This document shows, in pieces, positions 24,653-33,498 of a stretch of 64,000 nt of DNA. Within the stretch, counting starts at the first letter, position 1. Every line of letters starts with the position of its first letter. The notes under the pieces were generated by a model. The model ran no database searches. It saw only the letters and a list, made by a program, of their open reading frames with translations, and was not told the DNA's origin. The position numbers and the translations under genes were made by a program. The DNA is from Bacillota bacterium (GTDB lineage: Bacteria > Bacillota > UBA4882 > UBA8346), in the NCBI GenBank assembly GCA_023429995.1, contig JAEZCE010000052.1, positions 1 through 64,000 on the forward strand, read 5' to 3'.

Positions 24653-24868
24653 TCACTTTTCGGGTATTGGATCATATCCACCTTTGGAAAACGGATGGCA
24701 TCTTAAAATTCTTTTCACCCCATAGTATAACCCTTTCATTAAACCAAATTTCTCAATCGCCTGGTAAGCGTATTGTGAACAAGTCGGATAATAGCGACAA
24801 GTTCTCGGTTTAATGGGTGAAATAACTTTTTGATAAAATAGTATAAAAAGAAGGATTACTCCTTTCAA
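24653..24868 (-). CDS. yidD: Membrane protein insertion efficiency factor YidD
   Basis: This 71-residue protein has the whole YidD pattern: an amphipathic N-terminal helix (LLFILFYQKVISPI), PRTCRYYPTCSQYAYQAIEKFG with its conserved cysteines, and YYGVKRILRCHPFSKGGYDPIP. It assists YidC at the membrane. TTG start overlaps the rnpA stop by four bases (TTGA) and has GGAGG upstream. Confidence 0.95.
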   Translation of the reverse strand: MKGVILLFILFYQKVISPIKPRTCRYYPTCSQYAYQAIEKFGLMKGLYYGVKRILRCHPFSKGGYDPIPEK

Positions 24869-25245
24869 TGGGAATCCTCCCCCTTACATTCAAAAATACC
24901 GGATTTTCTCGGCAGACGTTTCCTTACTCCACCAAGTATATGCGTTATTTCAATTATTATGTTGGCTAGAGTAGCTTCCTTAATAGGATTTCTAGCCACA
25001 AGCAAAACATCCAATCCTTTTAAATCATCCACAGACTGTGCAGAAACAGCTTCACGCAACAATCTTTTGATTCGATTTCGAATCACGGCATTTCCTATTT
25101 TCCGGCCGACACAAAAACCAACCCGGATAAAATCGAAAGAGGTATGAAGAAAATAGACCACTAAATACCTGCCGTAAATAGAGTGGCCCTTTTCAAAGAT
25201 ACCTTGAAATTCCTCGTTTTTTTTAATGATAGCTAATTTTGTCAA
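24865..25245 (-). CDS. rnpA: Ribonuclease P protein component
   Basis: RnpA binds the RNase P RNA and helps process tRNA 5' ends. The 126-residue protein shows the central basic signature RNRIKRLLREAV preceded by VGRKIGNAVI, and the FIRVGF strand. TTG start with AGAGAAAG upstream, in the rpmH-rnpA-yidD order. The C-terminal 20 residues after HILGGVRKR are hydrophilic and variable, as in the family. Confidence 0.95.
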   Translation of the reverse strand: MTKLAIIKKNEEFQGIFEKGHSIYGRYLVVYFLHTSFDFIRVGFCVGRKIGNAVIRNRIKRLLREAVSAQSVDDLKGLDVLLVARNPIKEATLANIIIEITHILGGVRKRLPRKSGIFECKGEDSH

Positions 25246-25257
25246 AGTACTTTCTCT

Positions 25258-25392
25258 TTAGGCGGATAAAACTTTTCTACCTTTTGCTCTCCTACGGCTC
25301 AACACTTTACGTCCGGCTTTGGTGGCCATTCTTGCCATAAAACCATGGTCCTTCTTATATTTATGACGATTGGGCTGGTATGTCATTTTCAT
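25258..25392 (-). CDS. rpmH: 50S ribosomal protein L34
   Basis: A 44-codon gene encodes MKMTYQPNRHKYKKDHGF followed by MARMATKAGRKVLSRRRAK and ends GRKVLSA, the full L34 pattern (usual length 44-46). A GAGGTGATATCA site precedes the ATG. It is transcribed from a consensus promoter just upstream and is the first gene of the rpmH-rnpA-yidD-yidC-jag unit. Confidence 0.97.
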   Translation of the reverse strand: MKMTYQPNRHKYKKDHGFMARMATKAGRKVLSRRRAKGRKVLSA

Positions 25393-25439
25393 TGATATCA
25401 CCTCATTCCGCATTTTAGGCAATAAAGTTTGCGATAATA

Positions 25440-25468
25440 ATTATAATGACCAAGGTAGATAGTGTCAA
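25440..25468 (-). promoter_or_regulatory. Consensus SigA promoter of rpmH
   Basis: On the minus strand TTGACA (25468-25463) and TATAAT (25445-25440) are both perfect and separated by 17 bases, 47 bases before the rpmH start. Confidence 0.93.
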
Positions 25469-25500
25469 TAGTAAATCAGGATAAAACAAAAATTATTTAA

Positions 25501-25777
25501 AAAAAATTGTGGATAATTTTTTTATCCATATATAGCTTGGAAGAATTCATGATTGCTTGGTTAATTATAAATTGCCAAAAGGGTTAGATTTTGTTATTAT
25601 AGTATAGTCCTTTGAATTTATCCACAGGTTGTGAATAGTTTTGTGGATAAATTATATTTTGTGGATATGTAAATATCTTAAGGTAAAGGCTTTTTTTATT
25701 TTCCACTCTTTCAGATTTCGTTAGGAATCTTAAGTGATTGGGATGTTTTTCACAAGTTATCCCCAAGATATGGATAA
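25501..25777 (+). other. oriC: oriC, upstream DnaA-box cluster
   Basis: DnaA boxes in the rpmH-dnaA gap: TTATCCACA at 25618-25626 and its reverse at 25508-25516 and 25642-25650 are exact; near matches are 25522-25530, 25660-25668, 25757-25765 and 25769-25777. The cluster, with AT-rich stretches, is the first half of a bipartite Bacillota origin and also lies over the dnaA promoter and leader, allowing DnaA to repress its own gene. Confidence 0.9.
25572..25600 (+). promoter_or_regulatory. Probable dnaA promoter
   Basis: TTGCCA (25572-25577) and TATTAT (25595-25600), each 5 of 6 matches, are 17 bases apart. A perfect DnaA box begins 18 bases downstream, fitting autoregulation. Confidence 0.6.
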
Positions 25778-25804
25778 CTAGATCGTAAGGAGCGTTGGGG
25801 GTTA

Positions 25805-27139
25805 ATGAGTAATTTAGATACGATTTGGGAAAAGACATTGGAATCAATATCTCCTTTCTTAAGCAAACCCAGTTTTGAAACATGGCTAAAGCCAACCAAA
25901 CCTGTGTCTTTGGAAGGAAACCTTTTAACTGTTGAAGTTCCAAATGATTTTGCCCGGGACTGGCTTGAATCACGCTATGCGCCTTTACTTGCCACAACAT
26001 TAAAAGAGTTATTGGAAGAAGATGTGGAATTGCGGTTTATTACTCCTGAGCGTAATGAAGCTCAAAATAAGCCGGAAACTGAAACTGCCGCTCATATTGG
26101 GCAAAGTATTCCACAACCCTCCCTGCTGAATCCAAAGTATACCTTTGAGAGTTTCGTCGTAGGGGAAAGTAACCGTTTTGCCCATGCCGCATCCCTGGCG
26201 GTAGCGGAGGCGCCGGGAAAAGCCTATAACCCATTATTTATATATGGTGGAGTAGGTTTGGGTAAAACCCATCTCATGCAGGCAATCGGTCAATTTGCAT
26301 TAAAAAATCATCCTGATTTCCGGGTGGTTTATGTATCTTCTGAGAAATTCACCAATGAATTGATCAATGCGATTCGGTTTAACCGAACTCCCCATTTCCG
26401 GGATACCTATCGAACCGTTGATATTTTACTGGTGGATGATATTCAATTTTTTGCCGGGAAAGAAAGCACCCAGGAAGAATTCTTCCATACATTTAATACT
26501 CTTTATGAATCCGGCAAACAAATCATTATTTCCAGTGATCGTCCGCCAAAAGAAATTCCTACATTGGAGGACAGGCTCCGGTCGCGTTTTGAATGGGGGC
26601 TGATTACCGATATCCAAGCCCCTAACTTAGAAACCCGGATAGCGATATTAAGGAAAAAAGCTTCAACGGAAGGTTGGCATTTACCTAATGATGTGATGGT
26701 GAATATTGCCGATCAAATCAATTCCAATATTCGTGAATTGGAAGGGGCGCTGATTCGAATCATCGCTTACGCCTCTTTTCATAATAAACAGATTTCCTTG
26801 GAACTGGCCAATGAAGTTTTAAAAGACGTCATTTCGTCAAGTAAGGCCAAACGGCTGACGATCCCCATTATTCAACAGGCAGTATGTGATTTTTATAACA
26901 TTGAAATGGAAGATTTGAAAGCGCAACGGCGTACCAAAAATGTCACTCTTCCCCGGCAAATCGCCATGTACATCGTAAGAGAATTAACTGATTATTCTCT
27001 GCCTAAAATCGGCGAGGAATTTGGAGGACGTGACCATTCAACCGTTATCCACGCCTGTGATAAAATCCAAGATTTAATTAAAAGTGATCCCGAGGTCGAT
27101 CGGATTATCAAAAATTTAATCCACAATTTGGGTCAATAA
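25805..27139 (+). CDS. dnaA: Replication initiator DnaA
   Basis: The 444-residue protein has domain I (WEKTLESISPFLSKPSFETWLKP), a short linker, the AAA+ domain (Walker A GGVGLGKTHLMQA, Walker B DILLVDDIQF, sensor RLRSRFEWGL) and the C-terminal DNA-binding domain with the signature GEEFGGRDHSTVIHACDKI. It binds DnaA boxes on both sides of its own gene and opens the origin. AAGGAG precedes the ATG. It begins the dnaA-dnaN-recF-gyrB strand, divergent from rpmH. Confidence 0.98.
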   Translation: MSNLDTIWEKTLESISPFLSKPSFETWLKPTKPVSLEGNLLTVEVPNDFARDWLESRYAPLLATTLKELLEEDVELRFITPERNEAQNKPETETAAHIGQSIPQPSLLNPKYTFESFVVGESNRFAHAASLAVAEAPGKAYNPLFIYGGVGLGKTHLMQAIGQFALKNHPDFRVVYVSSEKFTNELINAIRFNRTPHFRDTYRTVDILLVDDIQFFAGKESTQEEFFHTFNTLYESGKQIIISSDRPPKEIPTLEDRLRSRFEWGLITDIQAPNLETRIAILRKKASTEGWHLPNDVMVNIADQINSNIRELEGALIRIIAYASFHNKQISLELANEVLKDVISSSKAKRLTIPIIQQAVCDFYNIEMEDLKAQRRTKNVTLPRQIAMYIVRELTDYSLPKIGEEFGGRDHSTVIHACDKIQDLIKSDPEVDRIIKNLIHNLGQ

Positions 27140-27161
27140 TTGTGCACAGGATCTGATTGGA

Positions 27162-27350
27162 TTGTGGAAAATTTATTAATCTCATTTTCTGAATTCTGTG
27201 GATTATGTTATTTTGTAGAAAACCGCCCTTTTTATTCACAGTCTTGATTTTCTAAAAAGCTTGATGATAGTTGTTTTTGATCAACTTATTCACAGTATCA
27301 ACTCGACTATGACTACTACTTTTTTATTATATAATATTAATAATTGATCA
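27162..27350 (+). other. oriC: oriC, downstream box cluster and unwinding element
   Basis: Between dnaA and dnaN are DnaA-like boxes (27162-27170, 27197-27205, TTATTCACA at 27232-27240 and 27286-27294). Eleven bases after the last box comes ACTATGACTACTACT (27306-27320), which on the other strand forms repeats of the DnaA-trio type, followed at once by an AT-only tract (27320-27345). Boxes, trios and AT tract in this order match the basal unwinding system of Bacillus. Confidence 0.8.
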
Positions 27351-27386
27351 TTTAGAAATACCATTGTTGACAGGAGGGTAAAAAAA

Positions 27387-28484
27387 ATGAAGATTGTATG
27401 CCTTCAAGATGAATTAGCGCGTTTTTTACAAATTACTGCCCGCGCGCTCGCACTAAAATCAACTTTACCGATTTTAACGGGAATTTTTTTGGAAACCAGC
27501 GATAATTCATTGCGTTGCGTTGCTACGGATTTGGAGATAGCGATTGAAGTCAATGTCCCCAATATTCAAATTTTTACGCCCGGATCTATTGTTTTACCGG
27601 GTAAAACGTTCGTTGAGATTATCCGCCATTTACCTTCCGGACCGGTGACGATTGAATATGAAGAAACTTCTAAAATGGTAACAATTACCAGTAAACATTC
27701 CTCTTATCAATTACCGGTGTTACCCGTTGAAGAATTTCCGACGATGCCGGAATTAAAAGACGGAAATCAAGTGGAAATTAAGGGTGAAGTTTTAAAAGAG
27801 TCCATTCGCCAAACGATGTATGCAACCTTGATCGATGATCCCAGACCTTTTTTATCCAGCATATTATGGGAAATTACTCCCGGGCAATTGCGTTTGGTGG
27901 CGACGGATGTAAATCGGCTGGCTTTAAGGGACGTGCCTGTGGAATCCGATTTTCAAAAAACGGCATTGGTTCCGGTCCACTCATTACGAGAAATCGCCAA
28001 TATTTTCGGTAATAATAACGAGGAGAAATTAACTGTTCATTTAACGGACAAGTTGATATTTATCAAAGGTTCCGGAATTACACTTTCCTCCCGCTTGGTG
28101 GAAGCACAATTTCCCCGTTATGAACAGGTTGTCCCCAAAGAATTTAATGGAGTCGTGGCCGTTGAAAGAAATGAATTTATCGAAGCTTTAGAAAGAACTT
28201 CACTGGTTAGTAATTCAATCAAAATCAACATCTCCGAAAGCGGAATGATTATAACAGCCAAAGAACCTGACAAAGGCCGATCGTATGAAGAATTACCCGT
28301 TGATTTTTCGGGGAAAGAAATTGAAATAGGGTTTAACGTAAGGTATTTATTGGATTTCTTAAAGTCGGTTGAGGCAACGAAAATTAATTTCAAATATAGC
28401 CAGGATCAAAAGCCAACTTTACTCCAGGCTTTGGAAAAAGATGAGTATTTGTATGTCGTAATGCCTTTGAAATTATCGGTGTAA
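27387..28484 (+). CDS. dnaN: DNA polymerase III beta sliding clamp
   Basis: The 365-residue protein has three repeated clamp domains, beginning with QDELARFLQITARALALKS, then a SNSIKINISESGMIITA strand pair, and ends VMPLKLSV, the usual MPxR/K-type C-terminal stretch. It encircles DNA and tethers polymerase and repair enzymes. AGGAGGG precedes the ATG. It follows dnaA after the origin unwinding region. The yaaA (S4 domain) gene often found next is absent; recF follows after 52 bases. Confidence 0.97.
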   Translation: MKIVCLQDELARFLQITARALALKSTLPILTGIFLETSDNSLRCVATDLEIAIEVNVPNIQIFTPGSIVLPGKTFVEIIRHLPSGPVTIEYEETSKMVTITSKHSSYQLPVLPVEEFPTMPELKDGNQVEIKGEVLKESIRQTMYATLIDDPRPFLSSILWEITPGQLRLVATDVNRLALRDVPVESDFQKTALVPVHSLREIANIFGNNNEEKLTVHLTDKLIFIKGSGITLSSRLVEAQFPRYEQVVPKEFNGVVAVERNEFIEALERTSLVSNSIKINISESGMIITAKEPDKGRSYEELPVDFSGKEIEIGFNVRYLLDFLKSVEATKINFKYSQDQKPTLLQALEKDEYLYVVMPLKLSV

Positions 28485-28536
28485 AAAGGAATATCTCGTA
28501 GTTTATCAACTTTTTGGATGGAAGAATCCGACATTG

Positions 28537-29640
28537 ATGTTTTTACGATCTCTTGAATTGCAGCATTACCGCAACTATCAACACCTTCAAGTGGAATTTT
28601 CACCTCAGGTTAATATTTTTTATGGTCAAAATGCCCAAGGGAAAACCAATTTACTGGAGGCAATTTCTTTGTTGTGTTTTGGAAAATCATTCCGGACCAA
28701 AAAAGAGGGAGAACTCATCCAATGGGAAACAACTTCCTGCTATTTAAAAGGTCAATTTGAATCCGATGATTTTCCCTTAATCATTGAGCTAGGAATCGCT
28801 GAGAAAGAAAAGCGCACCAAAATAGAGGGACAAGTTGTTAAAAATAGTGAATTGTTTGGGAAAATCCCCCTGATTACCTTTGCTCCAGATGATCTGCAGT
28901 TAATTAAGGGTGGACCCCAATTACGGCGGGATTTTATCGATCTGTACTTGGCACTCATTGAGCCTAAGTATCGTTTTATTTATTATAACTATTATAAAGT
29001 GGTCCAACAACGTAATCGCCTGTTAAAAGAAGGAATACGCGATCCCAGGGAATTGGAAGTATGGGATGAACAATTGGTGGAAAAAGGTTCGAAAGTTATC
29101 AAGTATCGGCTGGCTTTTATCGAAGATGTCAAAGGTTACATTTCCAGAGCCCAGCACGAAATTAGCGGAACCCTGGAAAATTTAAACCTGGAATACGTCG
29201 GTTTTCGAAATTCCGTTTTACATTGTATCAGTGAGGAAGATATTAAGTCGCGGTTTCTGGTGGAATTAAAAATGGTTAAAAATAATGAAAGGGAACGAAG
29301 AGTCACCTTAGTGGGACCGAATCGGGATGATCTCCGCTTGAGTATAGGGGATGGAATCGATCTTCGTAACTTTGGTTCCCAAGGACAGCAAAGAACTGCG
29401 GCTTTAGCTTTAAAATTGGGAATGATGGAAAAAATAAAGGAAAGCCGGGGACAATATCCAATTTTATTATTGGATGACGTTATGTCCGAATTTGATGATC
29501 AAAGAAAACAACAATTATTGACGGTTTTAATCAATTCGGCTCAAACGTTCATGACTTCCACCAGTAAGAGGGATTTTCCGATCGGTGATCAAAATACCCT
29601 TTTTTTTAAGGTATCCGGAGGGATGATCGACCGTGGCTAG
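28537..29640 (+). CDS. recF: DNA repair and recombination protein RecF
   Basis: The 367-residue SMC-like ATPase has Walker A GQNAQGKTNLLEAI, the signature FGSQGQQRTAALALKLG and Walker B PILLLDDVMSEFD. It loads RecA at single-strand gaps with RecO and RecR. ATG 28537 is chosen over the TTG directly before it. The stop overlaps the DUF721 gene by eight bases. Confidence 0.96.
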   Translation: MFLRSLELQHYRNYQHLQVEFSPQVNIFYGQNAQGKTNLLEAISLLCFGKSFRTKKEGELIQWETTSCYLKGQFESDDFPLIIELGIAEKEKRTKIEGQVVKNSELFGKIPLITFAPDDLQLIKGGPQLRRDFIDLYLALIEPKYRFIYYNYYKVVQQRNRLLKEGIRDPRELEVWDEQLVEKGSKVIKYRLAFIEDVKGYISRAQHEISGTLENLNLEYVGFRNSVLHCISEEDIKSRFLVELKMVKNNERERRVTLVGPNRDDLRLSIGDGIDLRNFGSQGQQRTAALALKLGMMEKIKESRGQYPILLLDDVMSEFDDQRKQQLLTVLINSAQTFMTSTSKRDFPIGDQNTLFFKVSGGMIDRG

Positions 29641-30295
29641 TAGCGCCTTTGGTTCAATTATTGAAAAATTTTTTTATAAGAACGGCGGATGGTCAAGACT
29701 GAAAGGAGAATTATCCGTATACTACTGGCCTAAAGTAGCCGGAGCGGAAATTGCCAAAAAAGTTGAGGCTGTACGTTTCAGAGATGGATATTTATATTTA
29801 CAAACCGATATCCCGGCCCTAGCTCAGCAAATATTGTTCATGGTACCGAGTTTTTTGGAAAAGTACCGGAGATTTATTGGAAAAGGGGTATTAAAGGGCA
29901 TCAAAGTCAAGATTGGATCGATAAAACGTTCCTTATCCAATCCCGACCTTTCCATTAATGATTTTTTTTTGGAACCTACGGATTTATCCAAAATCGAAAC
30001 CTGTAAAAGTTCGATTGAAGACCCGGATTTGGCGGCGTGCTTTGAAAAGTTAATGCAAAAATCCTATCTTGTCAGGAAAAAGCAAGCGGCGGAAGGCGGT
30101 AAAGAATGTTTATCCTGTGGAGTGATCATTGATTCCAAGTTTGATTATTGTCCCTGTTGTGAAAATAAGGTTCATCAGGAAATCCGGGATTATATATCTT
30201 ATCAAAAAAATCATCACCCGGAGCAAAATACTGGCGATCCCAGTCAATTTGAAGGATTAAGTCATTTAAAAATAAAAAAAACTCGAATAGATTGA
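29633..30295 (+). CDS. DUF721 (DciA-like) protein with C-terminal zinc ribbon
   Basis: Residues 1-95 form a DUF721 domain (SIIEKFFYKNGGWSRLKGEL, YYWPKVAGAEIAKKVEAVRF, DGYLYLQTDIPALAQQ), a KH-like fold related to DciA, the loader of replicative helicase in many bacteria. A linker follows, then a zinc ribbon (CLSCGVI ... YCPCCENK; four cysteines near residues 160-182). GTG start overlaps recF and uses GGAGGG. Short DUF721 proteins occur here in many Bacillota; the added ribbon is unusual. Helicase loading is not implied where a DnaI-type loader exists; DNA or RNA binding is the safe inference. Confidence 0.85.
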   Translation: MASSAFGSIIEKFFYKNGGWSRLKGELSVYYWPKVAGAEIAKKVEAVRFRDGYLYLQTDIPALAQQILFMVPSFLEKYRRFIGKGVLKGIKVKIGSIKRSLSNPDLSINDFFLEPTDLSKIETCKSSIEDPDLAACFEKLMQKSYLVRKKQAAEGGKECLSCGVIIDSKFDYCPCCENKVHQEIRDYISYQKNHHPEQNTGDPSQFEGLSHLKIKKTRID

Positions 30296-30306
30296 GGGAG
30301 GAAAAA

Positions 30307-30582
30307 ATGTTTGTCCATCTTGGCGAAGATATTTTGATCGATTCTAAGTCAATTGTGGCGATTATTAGTGCGGAAAATTCAATGGGAGCCAGTAGCACCA
30401 AAGAGTTTTTGCGAGTTGCCCAAGAAGAAGGTTTTGTTAAAAAAATCAGCAAGGAATTTTCTTCCATCGTTATTACGGATAAAACTGTTTTTTTATCCCC
30501 GATATCGTCCCAAACGCTGAAAAAACGTGCGGGCTATATTGACGAGTTAGAAACGAACTTTTCTCTGGAAGGGGTTTCTTAA
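30307..30582 (+). CDS. remB: RemB-like (DUF370) regulator
   Basis: ATG 30307 is preceded by GGGAGG. The 91-residue protein opens MFVHLGEDILIDSKSIVAII and has SPISSQTLKKRAGYIDELE, the DUF370 ending of YaaB/RemB. In Bacillus this gene lies between recF and gyrB, as here, and affects extracellular matrix gene expression; the related RemA is a DNA-binding regulator. The stop overlaps the gyrB start (TAATG). Confidence 0.9.
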   Translation: MFVHLGEDILIDSKSIVAIISAENSMGASSTKEFLRVAQEEGFVKKISKEFSSIVITDKTVFLSPISSQTLKKRAGYIDELETNFSLEGVS

Positions 30583-32510
30583 TGGACCAGGATCAGCAAA
30601 TAAAAAAAACAAACGGTTCTTCTGAGTATAATGCCAGTCAAATTCAAGTGTTGGAAGGTTTGGAAGCGGTCCGTAAGCGTCCAAGCATGTACATCGGCAG
30701 CACCTGTATTAAGGGACTTCATCATTTAGTGTATGAAGTTGTTGACAATAGTATTGATGAAGCTTTAGCAGGTTATTGCGACCGCATTATCGTCACATTG
30801 AACGAAGATGGTTCGGTAACCGTGGATGATAATGGACGAGGTATTCCGGTCGATATTCAAGCCCAGGCTAAAAAATCAGCTTTGGAAGTTGTCTTAACCA
30901 TATTGCACGCCGGCGGTAAATTCGGCGGGGATGGTTATAAAGTATCCGGCGGTCTTCATGGTGTGGGTATTTCGGTAGTCAATGCCCTTTCGGAAATACT
31001 GGAAGTATGGGTGAAAAAAGACGGCAGCCTTTATTATCAGTGCTATCATAAGGGTAAACCCGATGAACCGGTTAAGGTAATCGGTAAGGCTGAAGGAAGC
31101 GGGACTATTGTAAAGTTTAAGGCGGATCCCGAAATTTTTGAAAGTGTGGAATTTAGTTTTGATTATTTGACTCACCGTTTCCGGGAATTGGCTTTCCTCA
31201 ACAGGGGTATTAAAATTATTTTAAGGGATGAGAAAGCCGGTAAAGAGGTGGTGTATCATTATGATGGCGGAATCACCTCCTTTATTGAGCACCTGAATAA
31301 AACCAAGGACCCGGTTCATAAAGAAATCATTTATATTTATAAAAAAGTTGAAGACACCGAAGTGGAAGTAGCGGTCCAATATAATGACAGTTATGTGGAA
31401 AACGTCTTTTCATTCGCCAATAATATCAACACACATGAGGGGGGTACTCATTTATCGGGATTCCGTTCCGCTTTAACAAGAACCCTCAATGACTATGCCC
31501 GGAAAGCCAATCTAATCAAGGAAAGCGATTCCTCTTTCAGCGGGGACGACGTCCGGGAGGGATTAACGGCTGTTATAAGCGTTAAACTCCGTTTTCCGCA
31601 GTTTGAAGGACAAACCAAAACCAAATTAGGAAACAGCGAAATCAGGGGATTGGTTGAAACTGTGGTGAACGATGCTTTGGCAGAGTTTTTAGAAGAAAAT
31701 CCGGCGGTAGGAAAAAAGATTATCGAGAAATGTTTATTGGCATCCAAAGCCCGGGATGCAGCCAGAAAAGCTAAAGAGTTGACCCGCAGAAAAAGTGCGC
31801 TGGAGGTCGGATCCCTACCCGGTAAGCTGGCGGACTGTTCTACCAAAGAAGCCGAAATTTCCGAATTATATTTGGTAGAGGGCGATTCGGCGGGCGGATC
31901 GGCCAAACAAGGAAGAGATCGCCGTTTTCAAGCGATTTTACCTCTGCGGGGAAAAATCCTTAACGTCGAGAAAGCCAGTTTAGACAGGGTTTTGACCAAC
32001 GAAGAAATTAAAGCAATGATTACTGCGCTTGGGACCGGTTTCGGGGATGATTTTGACGAGACGAAACTCCGTTATCATAAAATCATTACCATGACCGATG
32101 CCGATGTTGATGGCGCCCACATCCGGACTTTACTTTTAACATTTTTTTACCGTTTTATGAGGCCTTTAGTAGAAAATGGCTATGTTTATATCGCTCAACC
32201 TCCATTATATCAAGTTAAACAGAATAAAAATGAATATTATGCTTATTCCGATAAGGAATTGGAAACGTTACTGGCAAAAATCGGTCGTCAAGGAATCACG
32301 GTTCAGCGTTATAAAGGATTAGGAGAGATGAACGCCGAACAATTATGGGAAACCACCATGAATCCCGATAAGAGAACCGTTTTAAGGGTTACCTTGGAAG
32401 ATGCAATTGTGGCTGATGAAACATTTTCAATGCTGATGGGTGATAAAGTTGAGCCCCGCAAAGATTATATTCTTTCCCATGCCAAAGAAGTCAGAAATTT
32501 GGATGTTTAG
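30582..32510 (+). CDS. gyrB: DNA gyrase subunit B
   Basis: The 642-residue protein has the GHKL ATPase (VYEVVDNSIDEALAGYC, DDNGRGIPVD, GGLHGVGISVVNALS), the transducer domain, and the TOPRIM domain (YLVEGDSAGGSAKQGRDRRF, LPLRGKILNVEKA, MTDADVDGAHIRTLLL) with the C-terminal ending VEPRKDYILSHAKEVRNLDV. It supplies ATP-driven negative supercoiling with GyrA. Gyrase, rather than topoisomerase IV, is indicated by its origin-proximal place after recF and remB. gyrA is not in the window: the next gene is tadA, unlike in Bacillus. Confidence 0.96.
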   Translation: MDQDQQIKKTNGSSEYNASQIQVLEGLEAVRKRPSMYIGSTCIKGLHHLVYEVVDNSIDEALAGYCDRIIVTLNEDGSVTVDDNGRGIPVDIQAQAKKSALEVVLTILHAGGKFGGDGYKVSGGLHGVGISVVNALSEILEVWVKKDGSLYYQCYHKGKPDEPVKVIGKAEGSGTIVKFKADPEIFESVEFSFDYLTHRFRELAFLNRGIKIILRDEKAGKEVVYHYDGGITSFIEHLNKTKDPVHKEIIYIYKKVEDTEVEVAVQYNDSYVENVFSFANNINTHEGGTHLSGFRSALTRTLNDYARKANLIKESDSSFSGDDVREGLTAVISVKLRFPQFEGQTKTKLGNSEIRGLVETVVNDALAEFLEENPAVGKKIIEKCLLASKARDAARKAKELTRRKSALEVGSLPGKLADCSTKEAEISELYLVEGDSAGGSAKQGRDRRFQAILPLRGKILNVEKASLDRVLTNEEIKAMITALGTGFGDDFDETKLRYHKIITMTDADVDGAHIRTLLLTFFYRFMRPLVENGYVYIAQPPLYQVKQNKNEYYAYSDKELETLLAKIGRQGITVQRYKGLGEMNAEQLWETTMNPDKRTVLRVTLEDAIVADETFSMLMGDKVEPRKDYILSHAKEVRNLDV

Positions 32511-32603
32511 GTGAAGATGAAAATGGTAAGGATGTTAGCAATTTCTAAAAATGTTTACTTGCATAGTACTGGTATTCTGTGTTAATATATTCATGGTGTC
32601 GTT

Positions 32604-33083
32604 ATGACAAAGAATTTTTCCGTGGAACAAAATGAAGCCGATCAAGAGTTTATGAGTGAAGCCCTTGCCGAAGCCGGTAAGGCAGCCAAGATTGGCGAAG
32701 TTCCTATCGGCGCTGTCATTGTCTATGAAGAAAAGATTATAGCGAGAGCACATAATCTTAAAGAAACAACGGGTGATCCCACAGCTCATGCTGAAATATT
32801 GGCATTAAGAACTGCGGCCCAGTTGAGACAAGGATGGCGGTTAAGCGGGGCCACACTTTATACCACATTGGAACCATGCCCAATGTGCGCCGGAGCGATG
32901 GTGATGGCCAGAATTGGCCGCCTGGTATACGGCGCCAAGGATCCAAAGGCTGGATCGGCCGGGACATTGATGAATATCGTTCAAGATGAGCGATTCAATC
33001 ATAAAGTGGAAATAACCTCTGGTGTTATGGCTACGGAATGTGGTAATATATTAAAGGAGTTCTTCCGGGAACGCCGAAGATAA
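32604..33083 (+). CDS. tadA: tRNA adenosine(34) deaminase
   Basis: TadA converts A34 to inosine in tRNA-Arg(ACG). The 159-residue protein has the zinc site HAEILALR and PCPMCAGAM with the catalytic Glu of HAE, plus IGEVPIGAVIV. The ATG has only a weak ribosome site (GGTG). A possible promoter (TTGCAT 32559, TTAATA 32582, 17-base spacer) lies upstream. It is followed at 25 bases by tRNA-Ser genes, the usual tadA neighbourhood in Bacillota. Confidence 0.95.
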   Translation: MTKNFSVEQNEADQEFMSEALAEAGKAAKIGEVPIGAVIVYEEKIIARAHNLKETTGDPTAHAEILALRTAAQLRQGWRLSGATLYTTLEPCPMCAGAMVMARIGRLVYGAKDPKAGSAGTLMNIVQDERFNHKVEITSGVMATECGNILKEFFRERRR

Positions 33084-33108
33084 TCATTGATAGGAGAGCG
33101 CTCGATCC

Positions 33109-33198
33109 GGAGAGATGGCTGAGCGGTTGAAGGCGCCCGCCTCGAAAGCGGGTAGGGATTCACGTCCCTCGCGAGTTCGAATCTCGCTCTCTCCGCCA
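33109..33198 (+). tRNA. tRNA-Ser (anticodon CGA)
   Basis: Acceptor arms GGAGAGA and TCTCTCC, a variable arm of type II size, an anticodon stem CCCGC/GCGGG with loop CTCGAAA, and a T-loop GTTCGAATC are visible, ending with an encoded CCA. Ninety bases. Confidence 0.97.
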
Positions 33199-33267
33199 TT
33201 TGATAATACTGAATGATTGTTATTATTTAACAAAAAGTTTTTTAAAATTTAATTTTTAGTTTTTATT

Positions 33268-33355
33268 GGAGAGATGGCCGAGTGGTCGAAGGCGCACGCC
33301 TGGAGCGCGTGTAGGTGTAACAGCCTCTAGGGTTCGAATCCCTATCTCTCCGCCA
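33268..33355 (+). tRNA. tRNA-Ser (anticodon GGA)
   Basis: Acceptor GGAGAGA/TCTCTCC, anticodon stem CACGC/GCGTG with loop CTGGAGC, long variable arm, T-loop GTTCGAATC and encoded CCA. It lies 69 bases behind the first tRNA-Ser and shares its acceptor stem. Confidence 0.97.
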
Positions 33356-33367
33356 TTCAAACATTAC

Positions 33368-33391
33368 AACCAGCCTAGGGCTGGTTTTTTT
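33368..33391 (+). terminator. Terminator after the tRNA-Ser pair
   Basis: ACCAGCC and GGCTGGT arms with a short loop are followed by seven T residues. Confidence 0.93.
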
Positions 33392-33498
33392 GATCACGAT
33401 GATTAACCAATAAGAATAATCATTAAAAAAAGAGCCTTAAGTTTTTTTGCCATCTGCCGAAATAATAAGTGAATTTTATTGGAAAGGGGCAGTCAACC

